Shown piece by piece: positions 17,687 through 27,867 of a DNA stretch of 64,000 bases. The translations under genes and the position numbers were made by a program. Numbering within the stretch: the stretch's first letter is position 1; each line of letters starts with the position of its first letter. Under the pieces are notes generated by a model that worked only from the letters and a program-made list of their open reading frames with translations, was not told the DNA's origin and searched no databases. The DNA lies in contig NZ_LT992558.1 of the NCBI RefSeq assembly GCF_900258435.1, positions 820,994 through 884,993 on the forward strand. The letters run 5' to 3'. This DNA comes from Carnobacterium divergens. Lineage in GTDB: Bacteria > Bacillota > Bacilli > Lactobacillales > Carnobacteriaceae.

Positions 17687-20600
17687 ATGGAATTACTACG
17701 AGCGGGAATAGATGTGGGATCAACAACTGTTAAGTTAGTCATTATAGATTCTAACACTAACGTACTTTTTTCGAAATATGAGCGTCACTACTCGGATGTT
17801 AAGGCAGCTAGCTATCGTATTTTAAAAGAAGCTAGTCAATCGTTAGGGGAGTATTCTTTAACCATGATGATTACAGGATCAGGTGGCATGGGGCTGTCTG
17901 AATTACTAGAAATAGAGTTTGTTCAAGAAGTAATCGCATGTACAAGAACGGTTGAAGAACTGATTCCAGAAACAGATGTGGCAATTGAATTAGGCGGAGA
18001 AGATGCTAAAATCACCTTTTTTGACGGTGCCTTAGAACAACGCATGAACGGAAGCTGTGCAGGAGGAACTGGGGCTTTTATCGATCAAATGGCAAGCCTT
18101 TTAAAAACGGATGCAAATGGCGTTAATGAGTTGGCTAAAAATTATACAACGATTTATCCCATTGCTTCAAGATGTGGTGTTTTTGCGAAAACCGATGTTC
18201 AACCGTTGATTAATGAAGGAGCCAGACCAGAAGATATTTCAGTCAGTATTTATCAAGCGGTAGTCAATCAAACGATAGCAGGACTTGCTTCAGGACGTAA
18301 AATTCGTGGGAAAGTAGCTTTTTTAGGTGGACCACTTTTCTTTATGAGCGAGCTTAGAAGACGTTTTATTGAAACGTTAAATTTAAATGAAGAGGATATT
18401 ATTTTCCCAGAAGACCCTCAATTATTTGTGGCTAAAGGTGCTGCATTTTATTCAGAAAAAACACACCCCCGTACGCTTAATCATTTGCTGAAACGCTTTG
18501 AAGAAGCGGATGAAGAAAGTATGAAACCAAGTGATACATTGCCAACTTTATTTGAAACAGAAGAAGACTTAGCAGAATTTAGAAAGCGACACAATCAATC
18601 GAATGTTGTTGAAAAAAATATTAGCGAGCATCATGGTGTTGCTTTTTTAGGAATCGATGCAGGGTCAACTACGACCAAAGTCACCTTAATTAATCCTCAA
18701 GGAGAGTTACTATTCAAATTTTATGGAAATAATGAAGGCCAACCACTAGAGATGACGATGAAGGTATTAAGGGAACTATACTCAAAATTACCGAAGGATG
18801 TATTTATTGGAAAAACGGCAATTACGGGTTACGGTGAGCACTTGATTAAGAATGCCTTAAAAGTGGATATTGGTGAAGTTGAAACAGTCGCGCATTACAA
18901 AGCAGCCAATCGTTTTCAACCAGGAGTCGACTTTATACTAGATATTGGCGGTCAAGATATGAAGGCTATGACGATTAAAAATGGTGCCCTATCCTCTATT
19001 CAACTAAATGAGGCTTGTTCCTCAGGTTGTGGTTCATTTATTGAAACATTTGCGAAATCATTAAATACAAAAGTAGAAGAGTTTGCATTGGCTGCAACGA
19101 AATCAAACTATCCCGTTGACCTAGGTTCTCGTTGTACCGTTTTTATGAATTCAAAAGTGAAACAAGTTCAAAAGGAAGGGGCTACAATTGGGGATATTTC
19201 GGCAGGACTTTCATATTCAGTAATTAAAAATGCACTATACAAGGTTATTAAAATCAAGCGTCCAGAAGATTTAGGAAAAAAAATCGTTTGCCAAGGTGGA
19301 ACTTTTTATAACGAAGCCGTGCTTCGTGCATTTGAATTGATTAGTGGCAGAGAAGTGATACGACCAGATATCGCAGGTTTAATGGGTGCATATGGTTGTT
19401 CTATTTTAGCGATGGAAGCTTATGTTGAAGGGGATGTTTCGACAATTTTGCCATTGGAAGAGCTTAAAGAATTTACTTCAGAAAAAGAATTTACCCATTG
19501 TGGTTTATGTGAAAATAATTGCATGCTAACAGTGACTATTTTTAACGATGGCCGTCAATTTGTTACTGGCAACCGCTGTGAACGTGGTGCTAGAATTAAA
19601 GTCAAAAAAGAAGACAAGAAAATCAATTTAATTGATTACAAATACAAACGTTTATTTAGCTACAAGTCGTTACGCAAAAAACAAGCAACAAGAGGAACGA
19701 TTGGTTTGCCAAGAGTGCTTAATATGTATGAAAATTATCCTTTGTGGCATACTTTTTTTACCCAACTTGGTTTTCGAGTGGAGCTATCGCCTCGTTCTAA
19801 CAAACAGCTTTATGAGCAAGGAATGGATACCATTCCAAGTGATACAGTTTGTTACCCAGCAAAATTAACTCATGGTCATATCCAAGCATTAATTGACAAG
19901 GGAGTTTCTTTAATCTTTTATCCAGGTATTATTTTTGAACAACAGGAATTTAAAGAAGCAGAAAATCAATTTAATTGTCCTATCGTTCAATCTTATCCAG
20001 ATGTTATTCGCAATAATGTTGATGAAATTCGTGAAGGTCTTGTAGATTATCGAAATCCATTTTTAAATCTTGGCAATCCTACCTCTATGGCAAAAGTCTT
20101 AGCTGAAACATTTAAAGACTTAGGAATTTCAAAAGAAGAGATTGACGAAGCGTTGAAAAATGCGTTCATAGAATTAAAACACTTTAAGCAAGACATTCAA
20201 AATAAAGGCGAAGAAACCTTAATGATGCTAAATATGAAAGGTGAAAAAGGCATCGTAATGGCAGGTCGCCCTTATCACCTTGATCCAGAAATTAATCATG
20301 GAGTGGCAGATGTAATCACCCAAGAAGGTTTCCATGTCTTAACGGAAGACAGTATTTCTCATTTAGGAGATGTTGCGAACTTACGAGTCGTCAATCAATG
20401 GGTTTATCATGCTCGTTTATATGCAGCAGCTCGAGTGGTTGCAAAGTCATCCCAATTAGAAATGATTCAATTGAATTCATTTGGCTGTGGATTAGATGCA
20501 GTAACGACTGATCAAGTCGAAGAAATCATGGAACAAGCTGGTAAAATTTATACCGTTCTAAAAATTGATGAAGGAGCTAACTTAGGAGCCATTCGAATTC

Positions 20601-21970
20601 GAATTCGTTCTTTGAAAGCTGCCGTTAGAGAACGAGGAACCCTTCGCTTAGACAACATTAGCGCTGAATTAACAGAAAAGCCACCTGTTGTTGAAAAAAT
20701 TCAATTTACCAAAGAAATGAAAGCCAAGCATACCTTATTGATGCCAATGATGAGTCCTATTCATCAAAATGGACTTTTTGATGTTGCATTAAGAGCATCT
20801 GGCTATAACGTAGCGTCTCTACCTGCAATGGATAAAGGGGCAGTTGATGAAGGTCTAAAATTTGTAAATAATGATGCTTGTTATCCCGCAATTATTTCGA
20901 TTGGTCAACTAGTTGAAGCTTTACAGAGTGGCGATTATGATATAGACAATGTCAGTGTAATGATGACCCAAACAGGCGGAGGGTGTCGTGCTACAAACTA
21001 CATCCCATTACTTCGAAAAGCCCTTAAAGATTCCGGATTTCCTGATATTCCAGTAGTTTCCATTTCTATGGGAAATCAAGGAGTGGAAAGTAACCCAGGC
21101 TTTACCTATGATATCAAGATGCTAAAACGAATTTTAGTCGCAGCTATTTATGGAGACTTATTCGAGCGAGTTGTCTATCGCACAAGACCCTATGAAGTTG
21201 AAAAAGGCAGCGTGGATGCCTTACACGAAAAATGGTTAAGGAAAGTTAAAACAAATGTTGAAACGGGTTCAATGAGAGCCTTTAATAAAAATATGAAACA
21301 GATTATTCACGACTTTGATACGATTCCTTTAACTGATGAAATCAAACCACGAGTAGGTGTTGTAGGAGAAATCCTAGTAAAATATTCACCGACTGCTAAT
21401 AATGATTTGATTCGTTTATTAGAACAAGAAGGTGCAGAGGCGGTTGTTCCAGATATTATCGGCTTTATGAATTACAGTTTGTATAATCAAATTTGGCGTT
21501 ATGAAAATATGGGGATTCCTTATAAAACAAAACTAATCTCTCAAGTTGCGATTAAATTAATTGAAATGTGTGAAAAACCGATGGACAAGGCTTTACGCAA
21601 ATCAGAACGTTTTGACGGCATTCACTCCATTTATGATTTGGCTGAAGGAGCATCGAAAGTTTTATCGATTGGAAACCATACAGGAGAAGGCTGGTTCTTA
21701 ACAGGTGAAATGATTGAGCTTTTAAAATCAGGTGTCAATAACATTGTGTGTATGCAGCCTTTTGGATGTTTGCCAAACCATGTTGTAGGAAAAGGTGCAA
21801 TAAAAGAGTTACGCAGACAATACAAAGATGCCAACATTGCTGCAATTGATTACGATCCAGGAGTTTCAATTGTTAATCAACTAAATCGAATCAGATTGAT
21901 GCTTTCAACAGCCACTAAAAATATTGAAAAAGATCCAGAAGCGTTAAAAAAAATGCAAAAAATAACTTAA
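17687..21970 (+). CDS. Giant acyl-CoA dehydratase activase-related protein (BadF-BadF-DUF2229-HgdB)
   Basis: 1427 residues. Residues 1-270 and about 318-590 are two BadF/BadG/HgdC-type ASKHA ATPase domains ([22 protein letters not shown]; phosphate loops ELGGEDAK and DIGGQDMK). Each has the two Cys that ligate the activator's 4Fe-4S cluster: SCAGGTGAF with RCGVF, and C444 of [10 protein letters not shown] with RCTVF. Next come a Cys cluster ([14 protein letters not shown]), a DUF2229-type region ([14 protein letters not shown]), and an HgdB-like C-terminus ([19 protein letters not shown]). The family powers radical dehydration of 2-hydroxyacyl-CoA in clostridia, but this all-in-one form has no established substrate. 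Monocistronic, TetR divergent. Confidence 0.88.
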   Translation: MELLRAGIDVGSTTVKLVIIDSNTNVLFSKYERHYSDVKAASYRILKEASQSLGEYSLTMMITGSGGMGLSELLEIEFVQEVIACTRTVEELIPETDVAIELGGEDAKITFFDGALEQRMNGSCAGGTGAFIDQMASLLKTDANGVNELAKNYTTIYPIASRCGVFAKTDVQPLINEGARPEDISVSIYQAVVNQTIAGLASGRKIRGKVAFLGGPLFFMSELRRRFIETLNLNEEDIIFPEDPQLFVAKGAAFYSEKTHPRTLNHLLKRFEEADEESMKPSDTLPTLFETEEDLAEFRKRHNQSNVVEKNISEHHGVAFLGIDAGSTTTKVTLINPQGELLFKFYGNNEGQPLEMTMKVLRELYSKLPKDVFIGKTAITGYGEHLIKNALKVDIGEVETVAHYKAANRFQPGVDFILDIGGQDMKAMTIKNGALSSIQLNEACSSGCGSFIETFAKSLNTKVEEFALAATKSNYPVDLGSRCTVFMNSKVKQVQKEGATIGDISAGLSYSVIKNALYKVIKIKRPEDLGKKIVCQGGTFYNEAVLRAFELISGREVIRPDIAGLMGAYGCSILAMEAYVEGDVSTILPLEELKEFTSEKEFTHCGLCENNCMLTVTIFNDGRQFVTGNRCERGARIKVKKEDKKINLIDYKYKRLFSYKSLRKKQATRGTIGLPRVLNMYENYPLWHTFFTQLGFRVELSPRSNKQLYEQGMDTIPSDTVCYPAKLTHGHIQALIDKGVSLIFYPGIIFEQQEFKEAENQFNCPIVQSYPDVIRNNVDEIREGLVDYRNPFLNLGNPTSMAKVLAETFKDLGISKEEIDEALKNAFIELKHFKQDIQNKGEETLMMLNMKGEKGIVMAGRPYHLDPEINHGVADVITQEGFHVLTEDSISHLGDVANLRVVNQWVYHARLYAAARVVAKSSQLEMIQLNSFGCGLDAVTTDQVEEIMEQAGKIYTVLKIDEGANLGAIRIRIRSLKAAVRERGTLRLDNISAELTEKPPVVEKIQFTKEMKAKHTLLMPMMSPIHQNGLFDVALRASGYNVASLPAMDKGAVDEGLKFVNNDACYPAIISIGQLVEALQSGDYDIDNVSVMMTQTGGGCRATNYIPLLRKALKDSGFPDIPVVSISMGNQGVESNPGFTYDIKMLKRILVAAIYGDLFERVVYRTRPYEVEKGSVDALHEKWLRKVKTNVETGSMRAFNKNMKQIIHDFDTIPLTDEIKPRVGVVGEILVKYSPTANNDLIRLLEQEGAEAVVPDIIGFMNYSLYNQIWRYENMGIPYKTKLISQVAIKLIEMCEKPMDKALRKSERFDGIHSIYDLAEGASKVLSIGNHTGEGWFLTGEMIELLKSGVNNIVCMQPFGCLPNHVVGKGAIKELRRQYKDANIAAIDYDPGVSIVNQLNRIRLMLSTATKNIEKDPEALKKMQKIT

Positions 21971-22013
21971 ACAAAGAACCACTTTAATAATTAAATTAAA
22001 GTGGTTCTTTGTT
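21970..22013 (+). terminator. Stem-loop terminator after the BadF-like gene
   Basis: A 19-bp perfect stem (AACAAAGAACCACTTTAAT) with a 6-nt loop. The 3' tail is only mildly T-rich. Its right end abuts the -35 of nagA. Confidence 0.75.
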
Positions 22014-22053
22014 GCAAATTTGGTCTATACCAGTTATAATTGGACTATACCAA
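22012..22053 (+). promoter_or_regulatory. nagA promoter with two NagR (dre-type) operators
   Basis: TTGCAA (22012-22017), a 17-base spacer and TATAAT (22035-22040) form the promoter. TGGTCTATACCA at 22021-22032 lies inside the spacer and TTGGACTATACCAA at about 22040-22053 covers the start point. Both match the TGGT...ACCA palindrome bound by GntR/HutC regulators of the NagR/YvoA/DasR group. The regulator gene is third in the operon, so autoregulation is likely. Confidence 0.82.
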
Positions 22054-22069
22054 ATACGAGGTGAAGAAA

Positions 22070-23209
22070 ATGAGTACAAAAGTGTTGAAACATGCAACGA
22101 TTTATACAGGCGAAGGAAAGATTGAAAACGGATTTGTACGATTCAATAAAGAAATTTTAGCAGTAGGTGAAATGAAAGACTTTACCGACGAGCCAAATGA
22201 TGAAATTATTGATGCAACAGGAAAAATCATCGTTCCAGGTTTTATTGATGTTCATAGCCACGGCGGTTACGGCTGGGATGCAATGGACGGAAACGCTGAC
22301 GAAATTGATGCAATGGTTAAAGACATGCAAAAAGAAGGAATCACGTCTTATTTTGCGACAACAATGACTCAATCACACGAAAACATTTCAAAAGCAATGG
22401 TAGCAATCAAAGAAGCAGCTAAACGCAACCCCATTATTCAAGGAATTCATTTAGAAGGTCCTTTCGTATCAAAAGTCTTCAAAGGTGCTCAACCTGAAAA
22501 ATACATCGAAGTTCCAGATGTAGCAGTTTTTGATGAATGGAATCAACTAAGTGGCAATCGAATTCGCTTAGTAACATACGCACCAGAAAACAGTGATGCT
22601 TCTGCATTTGAAGAATACTGTGTTGAACACAATATCGTTCCATCAATTGGCCACAGTAACGCAACTCGTGAACAATTATTAACCTCAAAAGCTTCTCATA
22701 TTACACATTTATACAATGCACAACGGGGGTTACATCACCGTGAACCAGGTGTTACGGGACATGCTTTCTTAGAAGAAAACATTTATACAGAAGTCATTGC
22801 TGATGGATTCCATATTCATCCAGATATGATCAAGTTAGCCTATTTAATCAAAGGCGCAGACCGTATTGAACTTATTACAGATTCAATGCGTGCAAAAGGA
22901 ATGCCAGAAGGCGAAAGCGAGCTTGGCGGACAAAAAGTAATCGTGAAAGATAAACAAGCACGCCTTGAAACAGGAAATCTAGCAGGTAGTGTTTTAGAAT
23001 ACCAAGATGCTTTCCGTAACATGATGGAATTTACAGGTTGTTCAATTGAGGACGTTGTAAAAATGACATCAGGCAACCAAGCAAGAGAATTTGGATTGAC
23101 ACAAAAAGGAGCTATTGCTGCTGGAAAAGATGCAGATATGGTACTCTTTGATAAAGATTTACACATCCAAGAAACAATCAGTTTAGGCAATAGCATTCAA
23201 GCAAAATAA
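22070..23209 (+). CDS. nagA: N-acetylglucosamine-6-phosphate deacetylase
   Basis: 379 residues from ATG 22070 with CGAGGTGAA upstream; the in-frame TTG at 22040 is inside the operator. Amidohydrolase marks: PGFIDVHSHGGYGWDAMD, EGPFVS, GHSNAT, THLYNAQRGLHHREPG, VIADGFHIHPD and the catalytic Asp of LITDSM. It removes acetate from GlcNAc-6-P, giving glucosamine-6-P for nagB. First gene of nagA-nagB-nagR. Likely repressed by NagR and relieved by GlcN-6-P or GlcNAc-6-P, as known for the family. Confidence 0.96.
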   Translation: MSTKVLKHATIYTGEGKIENGFVRFNKEILAVGEMKDFTDEPNDEIIDATGKIIVPGFIDVHSHGGYGWDAMDGNADEIDAMVKDMQKEGITSYFATTMTQSHENISKAMVAIKEAAKRNPIIQGIHLEGPFVSKVFKGAQPEKYIEVPDVAVFDEWNQLSGNRIRLVTYAPENSDASAFEEYCVEHNIVPSIGHSNATREQLLTSKASHITHLYNAQRGLHHREPGVTGHAFLEENIYTEVIADGFHIHPDMIKLAYLIKGADRIELITDSMRAKGMPEGESELGGQKVIVKDKQARLETGNLAGSVLEYQDAFRNMMEFTGCSIEDVVKMTSGNQAREFGLTQKGAIAAGKDADMVLFDKDLHIQETISLGNSIQAK

Positions 23210-23238
23210 AATATAAAAAGTAAAAGGTGGATATTACG

Positions 23239-23943
23239 TTGGACATTATTATTGTAAAAGATCAAGAAGCAGGCGGGAAAAAAGCATTTGAATTAATCAA
23301 AGAAGGAATGGAAAAAGACGCTAAAGTATTAGGCTTAGCAACTGGAAGCACCCCTATTTCATTATACAAGGAAATGACAGCAAGTGACGTTGATTTTTCG
23401 GATATGATTTCAATCAATTTAGACGAATATGTTGGTTTAAGTGGAGAAGATACACAAAGCTATCGCTATTTCATGAACGAAAACTTATTCAATCAAAAGC
23501 CATTTAAAGAAATGTACGTTCCAAATGGCATGGCAGATGCTGAAACAGAATGCAAACATTACGACGATATCATTGCTGCTAATCCAGTTGATATTCAAAT
23601 TTTAGGAATCGGTGGCAATGCCCATATCGGTTTTAATGAGCCAGGAACACCATTTGATTCAACAACACATAAAGTTGCTTTAACAGAATCAACAATCGAA
23701 GCGAATACACGTTTCTTTGATAAAGCAGAAGATGTGCCGCGTTTTGCTTATTCAATGGGGATTGCATCAATTATGGCTGCTAAAAAAATTATTTTAATTG
23801 CTTATGGTGAAGGTAAAGCAGAGGCAATTAAAGCAACGATTGAAGGAAAAGTAACCGAAGAAGTACCAGCAAGCATTTTACAAAACCATGAAAATGTTGT
23901 TATAATTATGGATGAGTCAGCAGCGAAATTACTTCAAAAATAG
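23239..23943 (+). CDS. nagB: Glucosamine-6-phosphate deaminase
   Basis: 234 residues from TTG 23239, which has AAGGTGG 8 bases upstream; a GTG at 23227 falls inside that site. [44 protein letters not shown] and the C-terminal [10 protein letters not shown] are family signatures; Asp of NLDEY and His of [11 protein letters not shown] are catalytic positions. It converts glucosamine-6-P to fructose-6-P plus ammonia. Short Firmicutes form without the E. coli C-terminal extension. Lies 29 bases after nagA and 13 bases before nagR. Confidence 0.96.
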   Translation: MDIIIVKDQEAGGKKAFELIKEGMEKDAKVLGLATGSTPISLYKEMTASDVDFSDMISINLDEYVGLSGEDTQSYRYFMNENLFNQKPFKEMYVPNGMADAETECKHYDDIIAANPVDIQILGIGGNAHIGFNEPGTPFDSTTHKVALTESTIEANTRFFDKAEDVPRFAYSMGIASIMAAKKIILIAYGEGKAEAIKATIEGKVTEEVPASILQNHENVVIIMDESAAKLLQK

Positions 23944-23956
23944 GAGTGAACTAATT

Positions 23957-24670
23957 ATGGGGGCAAGCACACCTGTTTATATTCAAATTCATAACCAAAT
24001 TCGCAAAGAAATTGAAGAAGGTAAGTGGGCTGTGGGCGAAAGAATTCCCTCAGAAAGAGAGTTATCCACTTTTTTTAAGGTTAGCCGAATGACCTTACGA
24101 CAAGCCATTCAAACGCTTGTGGACGAAGGAATCTTAGAACGTAAAATTGGTTCAGGAACTTTCGTTGCACGTCAAAAAGTTCAAGAGCAGATGTCTGGTA
24201 TTGAAAGTTTTACCGATATTATGCTTTCTCAAGGAAGAAAACCTACAAGTAAAACGGTCTCTTATCACGTGAAACCTGCAAGCTTTAGTGAAGCTGAAAA
24301 ACTTCATTTAGAAGAAGCAACTTCTGTTTTAAGAATGGAACGTATTCGTTATGCAGATGGCATTCCAATTTGTTTTGAAGTAGCCACAATTCCATTTTAT
24401 TTAGTAGAGACATTAAGCAAGCAAGAAGTGACGCGTTCTCTCTACAAAACATTGGAACTTGAAAAAGGGTTAGTGATCGGCCGTGCTGAACAGACTGTTT
24501 CAGCTATGCTAGCGTCAGAAAAGATCTCAGAGTATTTAGATATCAAAAGAGGCGAAGCAGTGCTTAGATTGAAGCAAATCAGCTATTTTGTAGATGGAAA
24601 ACCTTTTGAGTATGTAAGAACGCAGTATGTAGGAAATCGTTTCGAATTCTATTTAGAAAAAAATAATTAA
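23957..24670 (+). CDS. nagR: GntR/HutC-family regulator of aminosugar use
   Basis: 237 residues. The N-terminal winged helix (PVYIQIHNQIRKEIEEGKW, GERIPSERELSTFFKVSRMTLRQAI, GTFVARQKV) is GntR; the C-terminal UTRA domain includes RMERIRYADGIPICFE and the FEYVRTQYVG end. It matches YvoA/NagR of Bacillus, which binds GlcN-6-P or GlcNAc-6-P and dre palindromes. ATG 23957 follows AGGAG by 10 bases. Being last in nagA-nagB-nagR behind two dre-like sites, it should repress its own operon. Confidence 0.9.
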   Translation: MGASTPVYIQIHNQIRKEIEEGKWAVGERIPSERELSTFFKVSRMTLRQAIQTLVDEGILERKIGSGTFVARQKVQEQMSGIESFTDIMLSQGRKPTSKTVSYHVKPASFSEAEKLHLEEATSVLRMERIRYADGIPICFEVATIPFYLVETLSKQEVTRSLYKTLELEKGLVIGRAEQTVSAMLASEKISEYLDIKRGEAVLRLKQISYFVDGKPFEYVRTQYVGNRFEFYLEKNN

Positions 24671-24713
24671 AAAAAGAGTACGCCCCTAGATTAATTAGGG
24701 TCGTACTCTTTTT
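24671..24713. terminator. Shared terminator that overlaps the LCP coding end
   Basis: An 18-bp stem (left arm AAAAAGAGTACGCCCCTA, one mismatch). On the plus strand it ends nagR. The right arm from 24691 onward is also the last codons of the convergent LCP gene (EYDPN then stop). Confidence 0.85.
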
Positions 24714-25773
24714 CAATTGCAGGTGTTTGATTATCATCATAAGTTGCTTCAACAGTAGATGATTCGAGAGTTGCCTCTGAATTGGAGTTCATTTCACTTG
24801 TAGATGGGGCTAAATTAAGGTGAGCTTGTAGCTCTTGTTGAATGGAACTAAGGGATTCATTTGTTGGTTCCCATACGTAAACTTCTTGACCGTAAGAAGG
24901 AATATAGTAAAGATAGCTGTCTTTACCTTCTAAATTCAAAGTTTCAATATTTTTTGCAACGGAGCTGTAATTATTGAGTAAATCCCAAAGTTCACTACCT
25001 GTAAAGTTTGTTTCTACATTCTTACCAACAGCTTGAAAAATCGAATTAAAATTAGTTAAGCTAGTGATACTCAAACCTTTTTCAACGATTTTTTGAATGA
25101 CTTCTTTTTGTCGTTCTTGTCTTCCAAAATCACCAGCAGGATCTTGTTTTCGCATGCGGGCATATTGGAGTGCTTGATTTCCATCTAAACTGTAACTTCC
25201 TTTATCCAAAGAAACTCCATCTAATTCAAAGGGATACTCATTTACCACATCGATTCCACCAACTGCATCAACTAAATCTACCATGCCTTCCATATTAATT
25301 TTTGCATAGTAATGGATTGGAATGCCTAAATATTTTTCTACAGTTTGAACAGCTAAGTTGATACCTCCGTAGGCATAAGCCGCATTGATTTTGTCTTTTC
25401 CTTTGTTTTGAGGAAGATTAACAAATGTGTCTCTAGGAAGTGAAATGAGTTTAACACTGTCTAGTTTTGGATTAACAGTAGCAACTAAAATCGAATCACT
25501 TCGACCACTATCTTCAGGGCGCTCATCAACACCTAAAAGTAAAATAGAAAAAGGCTCTTTATTTTTTAATTTAACAGGTGCAGGTCTAGGATTTGTTGAA
25601 GTAGAGGTCAAGGATTCTCCTTGAATATCGTTTAGAACTTGATTAGTAGCTAGTGCGAAATATGTAAAATATCCAATAACGGCTAGTAGTACACAAGAGA
25701 AGATACTAATTAGAATTATTTTTCGTTTCTTTTTTTTTCGTTGTTTTTCGGCTTTATAACGGTCGGCTCTCAT
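24691..25773 (-). CDS. LytR-CpsA-Psr (LCP) wall-polymer ligase 1
   Basis: 360 residues: a basic cytoplasmic start, one membrane helix at about 19-42, then an extracellular LCP domain with the conserved LGVDERPEDSGRSDSILVA-type block, SLPRDTFV, INAAYAYGG and YARMRKQDPAGDFGRQERQ. The Asp and Arg residues of these motifs hold the polyprenyl-phosphate head group. LCP enzymes attach wall teichoic acid, capsule or rhamnan to peptidoglycan. A Ser/Thr-rich acidic tail follows. It is divergent from tagO, and a second LCP gene lies downstream of tagO. The polymer it attaches is unproven. Confidence 0.92.
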   Translation of the reverse strand: MRADRYKAEKQRKKKKRKIILISIFSCVLLAVIGYFTYFALATNQVLNDIQGESLTSTSTNPRPAPVKLKNKEPFSILLLGVDERPEDSGRSDSILVATVNPKLDSVKLISLPRDTFVNLPQNKGKDKINAAYAYGGINLAVQTVEKYLGIPIHYYAKINMEGMVDLVDAVGGIDVVNEYPFELDGVSLDKGSYSLDGNQALQYARMRKQDPAGDFGRQERQKEVIQKIVEKGLSITSLTNFNSIFQAVGKNVETNFTGSELWDLLNNYSSVAKNIETLNLEGKDSYLYYIPSYGQEVYVWEPTNESLSSIQQELQAHLNLAPSTSEMNSNSEATLESSTVEATYDDNQTPAIEKEYDPN

Positions 25774-25833
25774 TAAATTTCTCCTAAATTTTAATTATTT
25801 ATTAAGTGTAGATGATTTTTGAAGAAATTGCAA

Positions 25834-25862
25834 TTGTAATTTGAAGTTTTAATTTGTATAAT
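25834..25862 (+). promoter_or_regulatory. Promoter of the tagO-like gene
   Basis: TTGTAA, a 17-base spacer and TATAAT (25857-25862), 40 bases before ATG 25902. Confidence 0.7.
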
Positions 25863-25901
25863 AGACTTGGAGTAAACCGATAATGAAAGTAGGTTCTTTT
25901 A

Positions 25902-26996
25902 ATGTATAATATGTTTCATATTGTTGTTATGTTAGTAGCAACGATGATTCTATCACTGATACTAACACCATTGGTTAGAAAATTAGCTTTTAAAATAGGA
26001 GCAACAGATAAACCTGATGCTAGAAGAGTGAATAAAAAAGAGATGCCTACAATTGGCGGACTTGCAATTTACTTAGCCTTTTTCATTTCAATGTTTTTTA
26101 TGTTACCGATTCCTTTTGAGCAAGTATTCCCCATTTTTATCGGTGGAACATTAATTATCATAACTGGGATTATTGATGATATTAAAGAATTGAGCCCAAA
26201 AATGAAATTGTTAGGGATCGTTGCTGCAGCACTAGTTATTTACTTTTATGCAGGTATTCGAATGGATATGGTAACGTTACCTATTATAGGCTCGTTTAAT
26301 TTGGGGATTTTCAGTTTCCCTGTAACAATTATTTGGATATTGGCCATTACAAATGCTGTGAATTTAATTGATGGATTAGATGGTTTGGCAACGGGGGTAT
26401 CGATTATTGCTTTATCGACAATGGGCATCATTGGTTACTTCTTTTTAACTGTTGCAAGCATAAATGTTCCAATCATGATTTTTGCATTAGTTGCGGCATT
26501 AGTTGGGTTTCTTCCTTATAATTTTTATCCAGCTAAGATCTTTTTAGGAGACACAGGAGCTTTATTTTTAGGGTTTATGATTTCTGTGATGTCACTGCAA
26601 GGATTAAAGAATGTTACCTTTTTATCAGTAATTATACCAGTTGTAATTTTAGGTGTTCCAATCACAGATACGATTTATGCAATGTTACGAAGATATTTGA
26701 ATAACCGTCCTATTTCTAGCGCGGATAAAATGCACTTACACCATCGCTTAATGTCTTTAGGGTTAACTCATAGACAGACGGTGTTGGCAATCTATAGTTT
26801 AGCAGTTATCTTTTCATTTATTGCACTGTTGTATAAAATTTCAACAGTTTGGGGATTGGTTCTATTAACGATTAGTTTACTAGTTGGATTAGAATTATTT
26901 GTAGAACTAATAGGATTAGTTGGTGAAAATCACCAGCCGCTACTTTCCAGATTTAAAAGATTTGCTAAAAGAAATAATAATTCAGATGAAAAATAA
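25902..26996 (+). CDS. tagO: Undecaprenyl-phosphate GlcNAc-1-phosphate transferase (TagO/WecA type)
   Basis: 364 residues with about ten or eleven hydrophobic helices, in the MraY/WecA family. Diagnostic loops: DKPDARRVNKKEMPTIGGLA at the N-terminus, the DDIKE Asp pair, NLIDGLDGLATG, FLGDTGALFLG and the His motif HLHHRLMSLG. It loads GlcNAc-1-P onto undecaprenyl phosphate, starting wall teichoic acid or similar polymer synthesis. Neighbours are two LCP ligases, which fits initiation and attachment of the same polymer. ATG 25911 is a possible alternative start. Confidence 0.92.
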   Translation: MYNMFHIVVMLVATMILSLILTPLVRKLAFKIGATDKPDARRVNKKEMPTIGGLAIYLAFFISMFFMLPIPFEQVFPIFIGGTLIIITGIIDDIKELSPKMKLLGIVAAALVIYFYAGIRMDMVTLPIIGSFNLGIFSFPVTIIWILAITNAVNLIDGLDGLATGVSIIALSTMGIIGYFFLTVASINVPIMIFALVAALVGFLPYNFYPAKIFLGDTGALFLGFMISVMSLQGLKNVTFLSVIIPVVILGVPITDTIYAMLRRYLNNRPISSADKMHLHHRLMSLGLTHRQTVLAIYSLAVIFSFIALLYKISTVWGLVLLTISLLVGLELFVELIGLVGENHQPLLSRFKRFAKRNNNSDEK

Positions 26997-27027
26997 AAAA
27001 GAATAAAAGAGAGCATCCTTAAGGGCA

Positions 27028-27066
27028 TGCAACTACTTTTTGACACGATTTAAAAAGAGTATCTCA
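27028..27066 (+). repeat. Left terminal inverted repeat of the IS remnant
   Basis: Begins TGCAACTAC and includes AAAAAGAG; its reverse partner is at 27789-27827. Confidence 0.75.
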
Positions 27067-27755
27067 TTAGGTCATCTTTTTCCGGCAATTTACTGGTGAA
27101 AGACGATTTAATTTCGTTAAGATTCGTTTATTATTCCAAAATGTAATGTAATTTTCAACCATATCAATTACTATATGATTAGAATCAATAGGTTCTTTGT
27201 TAATGTAGAATATTTCAAACTTTAGTGAGGAATGAAACGATTCTATTGGTGCGTTATCTGAGGGCGTCCCTTTACGGGGGACATCCTTTGGATAACGTTT
27301 TTTTGCGGTCTATTTCAAAAAAATCTTTTGAAATGTAGACTGAACCTTGATTGCTATGTAAAATTGCTTTTTGGAAATTTCTCAATTTGATTTAAGGTAT
27401 CTATATCTAATTTAGTATCTAGATGATCTGAAATTTTATAGACGACAATTCACTAGTAAAGGCATCTATGATTGTGGATAAAGAGAGCATAGATTTACCA
27501 AAAGATAGATAAGGAATATCAATAGTCAAGTTACGAAGAGGTTTATCCACTACCCAATCCTTATTAATCACATTTCCAAAAGTATTATATGGATTAACAG
27601 GCTTTTTAAATTAATACCATTCCATTCGTATTTACGCATAATTCTATACCATGAATTTTAAATTCTTCACGAAATGAAGTTGCACTTTCACTAGTAAGAA
27701 ATCGTTCAATAATTTGAATCTTTAATTCAACAGGATATAAATTATATTTTGACAT
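27067..27755 (-). pseudogene. Fragmented IS3-family transposase
   Basis: Reading the minus strand from ATG at 27755: an OrfA-like start (YNLYPVELKIQIIERFL), a frame break, then an integrase-core start (NKDWVVDKPLRNLTIDIPYL, containing the first Asp of the DDE triad), another break, HSNQGSVYISKDFF, and a piece equivalent to the D(N)APIESFHSSLK...NKEPIDSNHIVIDM region split over frames. At least four frameshifts or stops and an internal deletion rule out activity. Confidence 0.82.
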
Positions 27756-27788
27756 CAGAAAACACCTTCAAATTTATTTTACCAAATT

Positions 27789-27827
27789 TGAGGTGCTCTT
27801 TTTTAGTTGTATCTAATTGTAGTGGCA
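27789..27827 (-). repeat. Right terminal inverted repeat of the IS remnant
   Basis: On the minus strand begins TGCCACTAC and includes AAAAAGAG then CACCTCA. The inner end also forms a hairpin (CACCTCAAATTT with AAATTTGAAGGTG) just before the transposase start. Confidence 0.75.
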
Positions 27828-27867
27828 GTTCCCTTCAGTAGGTTGCTCTTATTTATTCTTATTTGAG

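Larger units (their letters stand above)
27011..27848. mobile_element. Decayed IS3-family insertion sequence
   Basis: About 840 bp bounded by imperfect inverted repeats: GAGCATCC at the left is answered by GGTTGCTC at the right, and the core repeats at 27028-27066 and 27789-27827 pair at about 29 of 39 positions. Inside, on the minus strand, broken reading frames resemble an IS3-family transposase. The element is shorter than a usual 1.2-1.5 kb IS3 member and has many frameshifts. It lies between tagO and the second LCP gene and disrupts neither. I saw no clear target-site duplication. Confidence 0.8.

Noticed and set aside
22840-23196. 118-aa open frame on the minus strand inside nagA
   Set aside because: It is antisense to a well-conserved enzyme, lacks a ribosome binding site and reflects codon bias of nagA.
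27001-27060. Target-site duplication flanking the IS relic
   Set aside because: The bases outside the inverted repeats on the two sides do not form a convincing direct repeat of 3-5 bp.
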